Below are positions 11,586-22,004 of a DNA stretch of 64,000 nucleotides, in pieces. Made by a program: the position numbers and the translations under genes. The DNA comes from Kingdonia uniflora. Its lineage: Eukaryota; Streptophyta; Magnoliopsida; Ranunculales; Circaeasteraceae. The notes under the pieces are model-generated. The model did no database searches, was not told the origin of the DNA, and saw only the letters and a program-made list of their open reading frames with translations. The stretch is from assembly GCA_014058105.1 (NCBI GenBank), contig JACGCM010001954.1, forward strand, positions 868,001 through 932,000. Reading direction: 5' to 3'. Position 1 is the first letter of the stretch. Every line of letters starts with the position of its first letter.

Positions 11586-11597
11586 CCCCTCAAGCTG
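11586..11597 (-). other. Polypurine tract of the copia element
   Basis: The minus strand reads AGCTTGAGGGG directly before the LTR start TGATAAAG. This is the primer site for plus-strand DNA synthesis. It is short but correctly placed. Confidence 0.6.
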
Positions 11598-11881
11598 AGT
11601 AAGGGTGAACACACACGAAGCTTGCCTCGAAGAAATGAGAATTACGCTTGAGAAAGTGGTTTAGTCAAAATGTCGGCTATTTGATCACTACTTGAAATAT
11701 ACCTCATAAATATATGTCCAGCTATTACTTTCTCGCGAATGAAGTGATAGTCAATCTCTATGTGCTTGGCGCGAGCATGAAATACAGGATTAGCCGTCAT
11801 GTAGATGACACTTTGATTATCACAAAATAAAGTAACCGAATGAAAGAGAGATATACGTAAATCCCTAAATAAAAAAGAAAT

Positions 11882-12361
11882 TCACATCAATTCAGCAGCG
11901 GTGGAAGCAAGTGCCCAATATTCTGCTTCTGAACTAGAGCGGGACACTGTTGGTTGTTCCTTGGCCAACCCAGAGATTAGATTGTCACCAAGAAAGATCA
12001 TGTAACCAGTGGTAGAACGCCTTGTTGATGAGCAACCACCCAAATCAGCATCAGAGTATACAAAGATTTGTAGTGGGAATTGATTAGAGCGAAATATCCT
12101 CAACGAAAGAGTGTCTTTGACATATCGAACAATGTACTTTACAGGACAAAAGTGCTCAACAGTAGGATTATGCATATATTGACACATAGAGTTAACAGCA
12201 AATGCCAAATCAGGTCTAGTCAGAGTTAAATATTGTAGCGCACCAACAATGCTTCGATAATAGGAAGGATCTTCAAAGAAGGTACCATCTAGGGATAAAT
12301 TTGAAGTCGAAGGAAGAGGCGTCAAAATTGGTTTGCAATCAATCATGTTACAACGCTTCAA
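11882..12361 (-). pseudogene. Copia RNase H domain
   Basis: A 159-codon open stretch. It begins in the RT-RNase H connection (CKPILTPLPSTSNL), passes YRSIVGALQYLTLTRPDLAF, typical of copia, and ends with the RNase H motifs YSDADLGGCSSTRRSTTGY, SRSSSEAEYWALA and AAELM. These supply the acidic residues that degrade the RNA strand of the hybrid. One stop codon near 12386 separates it from the RT, with which it would be continuous in an intact copy. Confidence 0.88.
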
Positions 12362-12385
12362 TAAATCCTTAGCATATTTAGTTTG

Positions 12386-13060
12386 TCATAGGAACATACC
12401 TTTAGATGTACGCACAACTTTGATACCCAAGAAGTAATGAAGATCTCCCAAATCCTTTATGGCAAATTCCGATGAAAGTGTAGCAATAAACTTAGATAAT
12501 AACAAGGAGGATGAGCTGGTAAGAATGATATCATCGACATATACAAGTAAGAAAATGACACCTTCATGAGAATGTTTTGTGAACATGGAAGAGTCCGCCT
12601 TGCTACGTGCAAAACCAATATGCATGAGAAATTGACTAACTCTATCCGACCATGCACATGGTGCTTGCTTTAACCCATAGATATCCTTGTTAAGTTTACA
12701 TACATAATGAGGCATTGCCGGATCGACATGCCCTGGGAGATGCTCCATGAATACTTCCTCGTGAAGGACACCATGTAAAAAAGTGTTCTTGACATCAAGT
12801 TGTCTAATTTTCCAATCAAAATGTAGCGCGACACTTAAAACAAGCTGAATAATGGTAGGCTTAATTACAGGGCTGAATGTTTCTCCAAAATCAATACCTT
12901 TAACTTGATTGAATCCTTTTGCTACAAGACGTGATTTGTAGCGATCAATAGATCCATCTGGCATGAGTTTAGTCTTATAAACCCACTTACACCCCACAAC
13001 ATTCATAGATCGAGTGCGAGGAACAAGTGACCATGTCCGATTGCGGTAAAGAGCATCCAT
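12386..13060 (-). pseudogene. Copia reverse transcriptase domain
   Basis: A 224-codon frame with the full copia RT signature: GCKWVYKTKLMPDGSIDRYK, RLVAKGFNQVKGIDFGETFS, LDVKNTFLHGVL (first catalytic Asp), DIYGLKQAPCAWSDR, and the catalytic YVDDIIL box. It would copy the element's RNA into DNA in virus-like particles. The frame closes with a stop before RNase H. At its upstream end it joins the integrase region through a broken linker at 13060-13190. Catalytic residues look intact. Confidence 0.92.
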
Positions 13061-13192
13061 TTCTTCATTTATTGCATCACGCCAATGAGGGTATTAGGAA
13101 GCTTGTTTGTAGGTGGATGACTCTCTAATTTGATCAAAAGAAGCTACAAATATAGCATGCCAAGGTGATATAATGTCTCGAGAGTGAGGATA

Positions 13193-14663
13193 TCATTGCA
13201 TAATGTGAGGTTTGATTGAAGTTGATGGATTGGGATATAGTGTATCTGATATGTTGGCATACTTTGGATTGGGTTTAATTATTCCAAGCTTCCCTCTTGT
13301 GGTCATACCATGTTGGTTGTCATTAACCGGAGGTGGAGGTGGAGGTGAAGGTGGAGATGATAAAGGTGTTATAGAAACACATGGTTGATGAACTAGATGT
13401 ACATTAGGACTTAGGTTCAAAGATTGGGTGGAGTTTGAGTGTGGCATCCCCCCTTGAATTTCATCACTTGGGTGATCTGGATCGTTTGAAACATTTGTAT
13501 TTTTACTTGATTCATCACCAAAATTGCTAGAAAAACTTGGAGACGGAATTGACAAGGCAAGTGGATTGAGGTCCTGTAGTCGGCCATTATTATCATACAC
13601 TATCTCATTCGATTATTACCCGGAAGGTGGTGATATACAATCTGCAACACAAGGATTAGTAACTCCAGATACATCTCTAAAACTAACAAGGTTAGTACTA
13701 GAGGACTTTGAAGAGTGGCTGGTAAAAGGAAAAATATTTTCATCAAATGCGACATGTCGAGAAATGTAAATTCAACCGGTAGGAATATATAAACATCAAA
13801 AACACTTATGTTGATTGTTATAGCCAAGGAAAACACACGGAAGACTTTTTGCATCAAGTTTATTTGTAGAATATGGACATAAATACGGAAAACATAGGCA
13901 ACCGAATGTTCTAAAATAAGTGAAGTCTGGTTCCTTACCAAATAGGAGAAAATATGGTGAAGCGAGCTGAAGAACGGGCGTTGGTAGGCGATTTATAGTG
14001 TAAACAACAGCAGCAAAAGCTTCATATCAATATTTAGAAGGTACGAGCATGGAACATCACATTGAGACCACTTTCGGTAATGTGTCGATGCTTTCTTTAT
14101 GCTCTTCCGTTTTGTTCTTGAGTGTTAGGACATGATACTTGCTTTGAAATACCACATCCATTAAGGTAGTCATTGAACTTATGACTGCTAAACTCCAAAG
14201 CTCCATCGCATTGAAAGATTTTGATCTTCCAACTCAAAAGATTTTTAACAAGTTTTTGAAATTTAATAAAAGTTTCAAAAAATTCATATCTTTCTTTAAA
14301 AGGGTAGATCCAAGAGTAACGACTAAAATCATCCAAAAACAAGAGATAATAACGATAACCACCAACAGAAGGAATAGGCGACAGCCCCCAAATATTGCAA
14401 TGTATTTTATTGAGTGGCTCGTTACAACGAGAATCATTTAACGAAAAAGGTAGCCACCTACTTTTACCCAACTTACAACTTGAACAAACCAAACTACTGC
14501 TATCTTTATTGGACTTGAGAATATCTAACTTACCACTACTTTGTAACTTGACCAAGATTCTAGAAGACGGATGAGACAAACGTTGATGCCATCGATCAAA
14601 ACTTGCTTTCTTATGCGACGAGATAACGGAAGAGAGAAGCGCCTCCTTATTGGTGTCTAACAC
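13193..14663 (-). pseudogene. Copia integrase with C-terminal linker, frameshifted
   Basis: The first part (14097-14663) has the pre-integrase zinc region (WHQRLSHPSSRI and CSSCKLGKSR), then the DDE core: FLDDFSRYSWIYPF with the first Asp, FQCDGALEFSSHKF with the second Asp, and CPNTQEQNGRA, where the catalytic Glu should follow directly. The core continues in other frames through 14090-13940 (TINRLPTPVLQLASPYFLLF) and 13941-13600 (AKSLPCVF). A low-complexity proline/serine linker with SPPSPPPPPP occupies 13193-13600. At least two frameshifts and several stops interrupt it. It would join the cDNA to the genome, and the surviving ACTAT duplication shows that this lineage could do so. Confidence 0.85.
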
Positions 14664-14759
14664 GTATAAGTTGGATCGCCTATTGCCCGTTCCCTGTATC
14701 TTCCCTGTTTTCCGCTCCTTAATAAAAAAAACAAAAGATGTGAATTCAACTGAACATTT

Positions 14760-15923
14760 TCAATTATCAGTAAGTTGACTAACTGACAATAAATTTTTGG
14801 TAAGTTTGGGAACATGTAAAACATTATTGAGAGTAAAGGAGGAGTGTGTATGTAACGGTACAGAGCCAATATGAGAAATAAAGATAGAGTTCCCATTACC
14901 TACAATGACCTTTTCACTACCAAAATAAAATTGGAGTTTAGAGAAGTTACCTTTATTGTTTGTCATATGTGATGTTGCACCACTATCCGGGTACCACGCA
15001 GGTTTGTGTGGATCGCCAATAGTCATACTGGCCAATGCTTTAGGTATCTCATCAGATTGGAAAGCATGATCAAATCTTTTATAACATTGAATCGCCATAT
15101 GATTGGCTTTCTCACATATCTGACAAATAATTGAGCTTGGCTGTTGAACTGATGATGTTGGAGAAGATCGTATCGCCTTATTAGCATTTCTTTGGGGCTG
15201 ATGTGTCTGGGGAGTCGAGAAATAATAAGAATTAGAAAACCTTCCTCGTCCTCGACCTCGGCCTCGAAAGGATCGCCCACGACCTCGCGAATTATATCTA
15301 CCTCCTCTTTGAGTGGCATATGCAGATTCCATATAGGATTTGTGCAATGAACTCGTTCGCAAGTTGTGGATTTTGAGGCTAGCCACAGCTTCCTGATAAG
15401 AAGGAATCGAAGGTTTTGCTAGCATTGTCGTAGTGAATGACTCATAGTTAGGACCTAGTCCTTGGAGAAGCCAATAAGACTTGTCTTCATCAGGGACTGA
15501 ACAACCAATAGCTCCAAGCGAATCACAAATATTTTTGAATGTTCGTAGATACTCATCAATCGTAGAGTTCCCCTTCTTGCACTCTTGAAGAGCGTGTTTA
15601 AGTTGCAACTCACAAGCCTTTGAGTGTTGGGCAAGTGTCGATCCAAGAGCTTTCCATACCTCACGAGAGGTTTCAAGCCCAATAACATGACTCAAAATTT
15701 CCTCCGAGAGAGTAGAATTGATCATGCATAACATGAACTGATCATAATACTCCCATGTCAGGTACTCGGGATTAGGTTGTTCATTTTCGTCCAAAACAAC
15801 CATTTTCGGTGGTTGTGGATGACCGCCATCAACAAAACTGATTAATTTCTGACTGCGTAACATGGGCAGAAATTGACTTTTCAATAACAGGTAATTTGTG
15901 GAAGTAATCTTCACCGAGACCAT
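14760..15923 (-). CDS. Copia gag with zinc knuckle and start of protease
   Basis: A long open frame of 387 codons from an ATG at 15923. Residues about 1-200 are the copia gag domain (STNYLLLKSQFLPMLRSQKL near the start, CELQLKHALQECKKGNSTID, YESFTTTMLAKPSIP). An Arg/Gly-rich stretch (GRGRSFRGRGRGRGRF) precedes the CCHC zinc knuckle CQICEKANHMAIQC, which binds the RNA genome. The frame then enters the aspartic protease, where WYPDSGATSHM carries the catalytic DSG. It ends in a premature stop before integrase. This is the best-preserved frame of the element; the start ATG lies just downstream of the primer-binding site, as expected. Confidence 0.9.
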   Translation of the reverse strand: MVSVKITSTNYLLLKSQFLPMLRSQKLISFVDGGHPQPPKMVVLDENEQPNPEYLTWEYYDQFMLCMINSTLSEEILSHVIGLETSREVWKALGSTLAQHSKACELQLKHALQECKKGNSTIDEYLRTFKNICDSLGAIGCSVPDEDKSYWLLQGLGPNYESFTTTMLAKPSIPSYQEAVASLKIHNLRTSSLHKSYMESAYATQRGGRYNSRGRGRSFRGRGRGRGRFSNSYYFSTPQTHQPQRNANKAIRSSPTSSVQQPSSIICQICEKANHMAIQCYKRFDHAFQSDEIPKALASMTIGDPHKPAWYPDSGATSHMTNNKGNFSKLQFYFGSEKVIVGNGNSIFISHIGSVPLHTHSSFTLNNVLHVPKLTKNLLSVSQLTDN

Positions 15924-16010
15924 TTAATTGAAGGAAAGAGAAGGGGCATTCATTGCTGGATTCGCAAGTAGGTTGTTCGCCATGGATAAGGATCGAAGAC
16001 TCAATTAAGC

Positions 16011-16026
16011 AAGGGCTCTGACACCA
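16011..16026 (-). other. Primer-binding site of the copia element
   Basis: The minus strand reads TGGTGTCAGAGCCCTT immediately inside the 5' LTR. It differs at one base from the TGGTATCAGAGC form complementary to the 3' end of initiator methionine tRNA used by most plant copia elements. Confidence 0.88.
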
Positions 16027-16381
16027 TGAAAAGAAAGGCTAGAGAACAAGAAGAACTAGAGAAAACTCTAAGGGTTTCAAAAACATAAAAAACCCCCATA
16101 GACTAGTTTTACTTTATATAAATTTTGTAATACATTCTAGAGTTTTCTATTTACATAAGAGCTGAGAAGACTTTCTAAATACACAAAATTATATATGCTT
16201 GATTGAAGAAAATCTTCTAATATTGGAATGTCTTGGAGAATAATTAATCTCTATTTTTGGCAGCTTTATATATTGTATGATTTGCTGAATCTTGAGGATC
16301 TTTGAGACTTCTAGAACCTTCTTGTTATTGAGAATCTTTAGGATCTCCATCAGATCTCTAGGATATTTACTATCTTTATCA
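16027..16381 (-). repeat. 5' LTR of the copia element
   Basis: 355 bp, plus-strand ends TG and CA. It aligns to 11235-11585 with about 95% identity by eye; the longest indel is 4 bases near 16153. Confidence 0.92.
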
Positions 16382-16386
16382 ACTAT

Positions 16387-17000
16387 TGTATACCATGATT
16401 AGCCGAATAAATGCAAGTGTGTCGGGTATAAAGGCGAATGAATACTTGGAGGGGCATAGCCGTTCAAACGACCCTCATAGTCAATCAACTGATGGCCAAT
16501 TTTTTGCCTAAAAATTAACGCAGTTACAATCTTCTGTTGGAGGCTTATAGTCGTTCGAATGACACTTAATTTTTTGCCTAAAAATTGACCCAGTTACCAT
16601 CTTCTGTTGGAAGCTCATAGTCATTCGAACGAGTCTTGTGAAAGTCTATTTTAAGAGGTCGTTTAGACCATTAGCTTGCCTCGTGATCCGTATAATTGAT
16701 TTAATAATCACCCAAGTATTAAAGGGAGACTTAGTGTATTTCTTAGCTATCTTTTGGTGAGTTCTTTTCTAGAGAAAATCTAGAGAGACCTCAATTTGTT
16801 GGTGAGTGATTGTAACCTCAAATTATCTAATAAAAATCTTTCTCTCTCTTTCTCTGTTGATGTGAACATAGGCAATTTGTCAAACCCCGGTAAATTGTGT
16901 GTTCTCATTTAATTATGTTTATTCATTTAATTTATTCATCGCTAATCGGATTGAATCGTTGTTTGGTTTCCGCTGTGTGGCTCAACAAAATGTTGGCGGG
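16387..17000. other. Non-coding, LTR-like sequence
   Basis: Continuation of the sequence into which the copia element inserted. The end near 16850-16990 (GTGAACATAGGCAATTTGTC followed by AAACCCCGGTAAATTG and a final GTGTGGCTCAACA) resembles the end of a copia LTR or leader. No clear second end was found. Confidence 0.35.
16498..16633. repeat. 70-bp direct tandem repeat, two copies
   Basis: Units start at 16498 and 16568. Each has AATTTTTTGCCTAAAAATT, CAGTTAC, ATCTTCTGTTGGA and a TAGTC(G/A)TTCGAA end. They differ at a few bases. The unit end is similar to CCGTTCAAACGACC near 16460. Confidence 0.75.
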
Positions 17001-17220
17001 GGATGTATTCCAATCGGTTCCCCACAACAATAAGTCACTACTAAAGCAAATGTGGAGCCTCTCGGCATAAGCCCGGTAAACGGTCACATTGAGCCTCCAA
17101 AATTTGGCAGGAAACTAAGGCCTTCGAGAGTCTGCAATGTTACATTTTGGAGTTCCCTCAAAAACTCAAGGTCGCCTCTTTGACCCTCCCTTGTACCATA
17201 CTCTTCTAGAAAGGCCCTAA

Positions 17221-17640
17221 CTCAATTCATTTTTGTGACCCTCCACCAAAAGAGAGGTCCTGAGTTCGAAACCCTGCAGGTTTGTGAATTAAGTTGGTTA
17301 CGAATCCCAATAAAATGGGAGTGGTTACGAATCCCCAAAACCTTTTTGCCATAAATAAATACAAATATATATATATATATTATTAGGAGTTTGGTTGAGC
17401 CCAAGGTGGGAACCCAACTGGGTTGGGGTATCCTACTGGACTCCTAACAAGTCCATAGGCCTTTAGGGTTTATGGGGAGAGTTTGAAAGAGTATAGATAA
17501 CCTAAATAGTGTAACACATAACCTCTAAGGATGCAGAGAAACATTATTCATAAATAAAATATCCATACTCTTCTCTCATATCATTTCTTTTTATTAACTA
17601 ATTGAATAGTATCCAATATTCTAACACGTTATCAACACGC
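17221..17640. repeat. Possible LTR of an unidentified element
   Basis: Non-coding block with an (AT)n run at 17365-17380, a GAGTTCGAAACCC motif resembling a tRNA B-box, and a tail AACACGTTATCAACACG (17621-17637) of the kind found at the LTR/internal junction of some plant retrotransposons. No second copy and no target duplication are visible. A tRNA-derived SINE is an alternative, but I see no A box. Confidence 0.3.
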
Positions 17641-18374
17641 CGAGCTAGTAGACCAAAAGGGATAAAAAAAACTTTCAAAATTAATATTTTTTATAGATTT
17701 CATGCATTATAAAGAGGTAATCTTTACAAATTTCGAATTCCTATGATATATGATATCAAGATATGTATAGAAGAATTATTATATAAATATATTTTGGATT
17801 AAAAAAGCTATTTTTAGTGATTTTTAACCCTTGAAAAAAGTAGTTTTCAAACTAAAATAACGATCACTATGGATACTAGATTGATGCACAATCAATTTTG
17901 TTGCGTAGCTTATTCTACAACAATCACATTGGTATATGGTACGTCTCAGGGATATGTCCCAATCGCCGAGAAATTGGCGTTGAAATTGGGCAGTTCATGG
18001 CCAAAAAACACCGTATTTGACTATGTTTTTTTTAATTATTACCTAATTATGACGTCATCAGATCCAGATCCAATTTTGGAAATTGGACTTGATCATACCT
18101 AATCCATGCTGACGTGACAGGACAATGGCATACCATATGCATGTCATATGGCACATACGTGGTAGTTCAGATTGTGGACACGTGGCAATCCAGATTCTGT
18201 GATACCTGGCAAATGGTTTGACTTGATTAACCCGGTCTAGACCAAACTAGGCCAGTCCAAGACTGGTTCAGACGCTAAATTTGTTCTTGAGAGCTCAATT
18301 TTTAGTCAAATTAAATGGAAAAAAATTTGAAAAATTTATATTGACTAGACCTACCTTTTGGGGATTTGAAAAAT
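17641..18374. other. No recognisable gene
   Basis: AT-rich sequence without a supported coding frame. A 77-codon frame at 17869-18102 has no familiar motif. The region ends where similarity to copy E (in inverted orientation) begins. Confidence 0.4.
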
Positions 18375-18557
18375 AATTTTATAGATGATTTTTCATATTA
18401 CAACCCCTCAGTTCACACTCCTCTTCCTCAAGAAAAGTGAAGATGATGAAAAATTGAAGAGTACTTCCAAACTCTGATCCCTTGCAATGATGGCCTAGGC
18501 AATCTAGGAACTGAAAATTACCGAGAGAGTTAAGGCGCATGTGCTTGAATTAACCCT

Positions 18558-19022
18558 TCAAAGAAGGATCTTCTTCACGACCAAAGACGATGATTGTGCG
18601 AAAGAAAAAACCTCCACCACCACCGTCTCTTCCACCATAACCCCCACTACCTCACGTGACAGAGAGGAAATGAGGGTCCTATTTTTTTTATAAAGAACCC
18701 ATTCACCAGCAGGGTGCCGATGAGACTCCCTTGAACGAACGCCTGCCACTTCATCTTCAGTTGTAACAGCTTCCTTCGCCAGCAGTCGCAACCCATTTCG
18801 GCGCTCCCCCTTCGATGTCAACAGATAATGGAAACGGACCATTTGGAAATGGTCATCTTCTGCCTCCACCACCTCCTCGTATGTTACCCCGTGAAAAGTA
18901 TAAGATACCAAAATTGGCATAGGCAGGCCAAAAGATTGGTTTTCAAAGTATCGAAAGTGAAATTCTTCCACTTTTACCAAGATTCTCGCCTCTCGAGATT
19001 GTTGTCTAGTAGTTATCATCAT
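18558..19022 (-). CDS. N-terminal module of the retrotransposon antisense gene (copy A)
   Basis: A 154-codon open frame from an ATG at 19022, reading away from the 3' LTR. It starts MMITTRQQSREARILVKVEE and has FHFRYFENQSFGLPMPI, the conserved core YEEVVEAEDDHFQMVRFHYL, then a weakly basic region. The same protein, more damaged, is at 21582-22004 (plus) and 60941-61204 (minus), and a diverged form at 62852-63034 and 33154-33345. Its place at the same spot beside the 3' LTR in separate copies shows that it is part of the element. No known fold is recognisable. It may be the first exon of a longer spliced gene; downstream (toward 18400) the frame closes. This is the longest uninterrupted version in the window. 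Confidence 0.65.
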   Translation of the reverse strand: MMITTRQQSREARILVKVEEFHFRYFENQSFGLPMPILVSYTFHGVTYEEVVEAEDDHFQMVRFHYLLTSKGERRNGLRLLAKEAVTTEDEVAGVRSRESHRHPAGEWVLYKKNRTLISSLSREVVGVMVEETVVVEVFSFAQSSSLVVKKILL

Positions 19023-19353
19023 CTCAAACCGAAGGAAGGTTATAGAGAGAAAGTGGCAGATATAAAGAAACAGAAGAGAAGTTCAGAGAAATACTTAGTT
19101 AATCACAACTGTAACAAACAAGTCAGAGTGTTCTTTATACTACAATTAGCATTAAAGATGACTTTCCAAATTCCCAATATCATAAGGAATTTCCATGCAA
19201 CAATACTAGCCAGAACTATTGGTTCTTGGAAACTCAACAACCATAAACAGATATTCATGAAGACGCATTGGAAATGATTCACAGGTATTAATTATAGTAT
19301 TAATGAAGCTTATCAACCAACACCACTCGCCCACAATATTTCTCGAACTATTG

Positions 19354-19369
19354 GCTGAGAGGGGGCGGC
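19354..19369 (+). other. Polypurine tract of copy A
   Basis: GCTGAGAGGGGGCGGC directly before the LTR start TGCAGTGGC. The same tract, reverse complemented, lies at 21226-21241 in copy E. Confidence 0.75.
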
Positions 19370-19946
19370 TGCAGTGGCTTATTTTGCATCTCGGACTCAA
19401 GCTCTATCTTCGACCATCATACGACCACTCGACCTCATCAACATACACGTGGTACAATTAATTTCATATTATAGCTACCAAGTTTAATTCATCATTTTCG
19501 ACTTCTTCATCAACAGTTCGAATCAACAAGCGCACAGTCATCAATGAAGCCATTACAAAATAGCAAGATCAAACTGTTACATAATCAGTTTAAAAACTAG
19601 CAAATATACATATATATTCTAACGTCCATCATTAAGGAGAATAATGGTCGTCAAACGGTCATATTATAAGACCTATAATTGGACCAGAGAATTCTAGATG
19701 GAAGACGGAAGAATCCTGACAAAAACACTCTACATAGAACTATTCAGAACATCTTTTGTAATAGTTAGCAATCATTAATAAAATTTCTCTATCTTTCTAA
19801 ATCCTCAAGAGAGGTCATGGTTTTTAACCTATTCAAAGGTTTTATACGCTAAACTTTGTGTTAATTATTATTCTTTATTCACTAATCGTTCTGAATCTCT
19901 TTGGTGTATAGACTAAGTTCAAATCATGAAATTAGGATTCTAATCA
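19370..19946 (+). repeat. LTR (family 1), 3' LTR of copy A
   Basis: 577 bp. It begins TGCAGTGGCTTATTTTGCAT and ends near AATTAGGATTCTAATCA. It contains ATAATGGTCGTCAAACGGTC and AGAGGTCATGGTTTTTAACC, both found in 20664-21225, 40454-41029 and 47041-47555. The right end is decayed, so the last few bases are uncertain. Confidence 0.85.
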
Positions 19947-20658
19947 TTAACCCTATAATGCATTGGTGCACCTTATAATTTACCGTTTACCATTTCGAGT
20001 AGAATATACCCCAATCTTTCAGAATGTGCTTGATTTCATTCAAGTGTCTTTGGGTAAGAACAAAACTATGGTAAGCCAAACAGTTCATTGCGAATGAGTC
20101 ATCGGGTTTAGTATACCCAGTTAACTATAACATAATACCTCCTAGCTATGTTGCCATATACCTAGGAGTTTCACCCCCCATTAGGATGGTGAAAGATGCC
20201 ATTATCCACATCCAAGTGATGGACGCGCAATAAACAACTTAGTACCGTGTGTTACATCCATACCAAAGTGTTAAATAACTCTTCCAATATATATTGTTTG
20301 GTGTATGAGTATGCCACTACCAAGATGTTCGGTCTGCAAATTGAAATATTATTTGATTTCCCAAGGTCTTTTATTTTAAATTCCTTATTGAGGTATTCGA
20401 CGGCTCTCACAATCTTCCCTAGAGTTCTAATGACATCTAAATCATTTAGTATACTGTTATGATGATTAAAGCTTATATCTGTGTTCTAAATAAGAGCGCA
20501 TGGATAGATATAAATATTTATAAAGTCTCTGGCCTTTAAATACTAAATCAACTTACTATGTCACATGGGCCCTGATTGCTTCAAGTCAATAATAACTTTT
20601 CTAATTTTATTATATATGCACCTCGTGTGTCGGGTTTAATTACTTCTAGAAGCTTATA
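19947..20658 (-). pseudogene. Copia X, RT and RNase H remnant (part 3)
   Basis: Strongly decayed copia polyprotein on the minus strand. Short matches in order: PDTRGAYIIKLEKLL, VRAVEYLNKEFKIKDLG, GETPRYMAT with a following YTKPDDSFAMNCLAY, and TQRHLNEIKHIL, which correspond to the second half of the copia RT and the RT/RNase H junction. Stops and frame changes are frequent. The upstream half of the same RT is at 41036 onward, on the other side of copy E; the split codons join at the CTTCC target duplication. Confidence 0.75.
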
Positions 20659-20663
20659 CTTCC

Positions 20664-21225
20664 TGTAATAGCCTAGTTTCGTGATCCAAACTTAGTATTT
20701 ACCCCAAAGAGATTTAGAATGATTAGTGAATAAAGAGTAACAATTAACACAAAGTTTAGCGTAGAAAACCTTTGAATAGGTTAAAAACCATGACCTCTCA
20801 TAAGGATTTAGAAAGAGAGAGAGAGAGATTGTATTGAGGATTGCTAACTATTACAAATGATGTTCTGAATAGTTCTATGTAGAGTATTTTAGAAAGAATT
20901 TATCCGTCTTCCATATGAAATTCTCTGGTCCTATTTATATGTCTTATAATATAACCCTTTGACGACCATTATTCTCCTTAATGATAGACGTTACAATATA
21001 TATGTATATTTGCTAGTCTTTGAAATTATTGTGTAACGGTATGATCTTATTGTTTTGTAACGGCTTTATTGATTCGAACTGTAGATGTAGAGGTCGAAAT
21101 TGATAAATAAAACTTTGTAGCTATAATATGTCATAAATTGTGCCACGTGTATGCTGATGAGGTCGAGTGGTCGTATGATGGTCGAAGATGGAGCTTGAGT
21201 TTGAGATGTAGAATAAGCCACTATA
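20664..21225 (-). repeat. LTR (family 1), 3' LTR of copy E
   Basis: 562 bp, plus strand TGTAATAGCC to AAGCCACTATA. It pairs with 40454-41029 and in inverted orientation with 19370-19946. Preceded by the target duplication CTTCC (20659-20663). Confidence 0.9.
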
Positions 21226-21241
21226 ACCGCCCCCTCTCAGC
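21226..21241 (-). other. Polypurine tract of copy E
   Basis: The minus strand reads GGCTGAGAGGGGGCGGT just before the 3' LTR, matching the tract of copy A. Confidence 0.75.
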
Positions 21242-21581
21242 CAATAGTACAAGAAACATTGTGGGTGAGTGGTATTGATTGAGATGCTTCATTAATATTG
21301 TAATTAATACCTGGAAATCATTTCTAATACGTCTGCATGAGTATCTAGTTATAGCTATTTGGTTTCCTAGAACCAATGGTTCAGGCCAATCTTGTTGAAT
21401 GGGAATTCCTTTTGACGTTGGGAATTTGGAAAGTTATCTTTAATTCTGATTGTAGTATAAATAACATTCTAGCTTGCTGTTGCAGTTGTGATTAACCGAG
21501 TGCTACTCTGAACTTGGTTTTTGTATATTTATGTCTGTAACTTTATCTTTATAAGGTGTAACTTTCTTTTGGTTTGAAAGG

Positions 21582-22004
21582 ATGGTAACAACTAGATAAC
21601 AATCTTGGGAAGCTAGGATTCTGGCGAAAGTGGAAGAATTTTGCTTCCAGTATTTTGGGAACTAATCCTTGAGCCTGCCTATGCAAATTTCGGTGTCTCC
21701 TACCTTTCACAGGATGATATACGAGGAGGTGGTAGAGGCAGAGGATGACCATTTCCAAATGGTCCATTTCTATTATCTGTTGACATCGGAGGAGAAGCGC
21801 CTGAATGAGCTGCGTCTACTGGTGGAGGAAGCTGTTATAGCTGAATATGAAGTGGCAGGAGTGTATCTGAGGGAGTCTTGTCGGTACCCTGCTGGTAAAT
21901 GGGTTCTTTCTAAAAATAGTACCCTCCTTCCCTCTTTGTCATGCGGGGTGGTAGGGGTCATGGTGGAAGGGACTGTGGTGGATGATGTTTTTTCTTCCGC
22001 ATAA
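21582..22004 (+). pseudogene. N-terminal module of the antisense gene (copy E)
   Basis: Starts MVTTR, then a stop, QSWEARILAKVEEF, a second stop after QYFGN, and then an open frame with YEEVVEAEDDHFQMVHFYYL. It aligns codon by codon with 18558-19022, and the Met that opens the module is kept. With two in-frame stops near its start it is dead. It reads away from the 3' LTR (20664-21225), with about 350 bp of leader between polypurine tract and ATG. Confidence 0.7.

Larger units (their letters stand above)
11235..16381 (-). mobile_element. Complete Ty1/copia retrotransposon with ACTAT target duplication
   Basis: A 5.15-kb copia element in minus orientation, bounded by two LTRs and a perfect 5-bp target duplication ACTAT (11230-11234 and 16382-16386). 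Order from its 5' end: LTR (16027-16381), primer-binding site, gag and protease, integrase, reverse transcriptase, RNase H, polypurine tract, LTR (11235-11585). Domain order integrase before RT defines Ty1/copia. The LTRs differ by roughly 15-20 substitutions and a few small indels over about 350 bp, so the insertion is neither brand new nor ancient. The coding region is split by stops and frameshifts after gag, so this copy is not autonomous. Confidence 0.92.
18375..19946 (+). mobile_element. Copy A: 3' end of a Tat-type gypsy element
   Basis: Contains the first part of the antisense gene (minus strand), the pre-LTR spacer, the polypurine tract and a 3' LTR (19370-19946). It is the mirror image of 20664-22235, the corresponding end of copy E, so the two form a large inverted repeat. 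The 5' part of this copy is absent: similarity to other copies ends near 18375, giving a truncated element. It borders copia X on its right side. Confidence 0.82.

Noticed and set aside
14181..14441. Plus-strand frame inside the copia integrase region
   Set aside because: Shadow of the integrase coding sequence on the other strand.
17255..17275. GAGTTCGAAACCC as a tRNA or SINE B box
   Set aside because: No A box at the proper distance, no cloverleaf and no 3' tail; kept only as a remark under a possible LTR.
17869..18102. 77-codon open frame
   Set aside because: No motif, no partner copy, AT-rich surroundings; probably chance.
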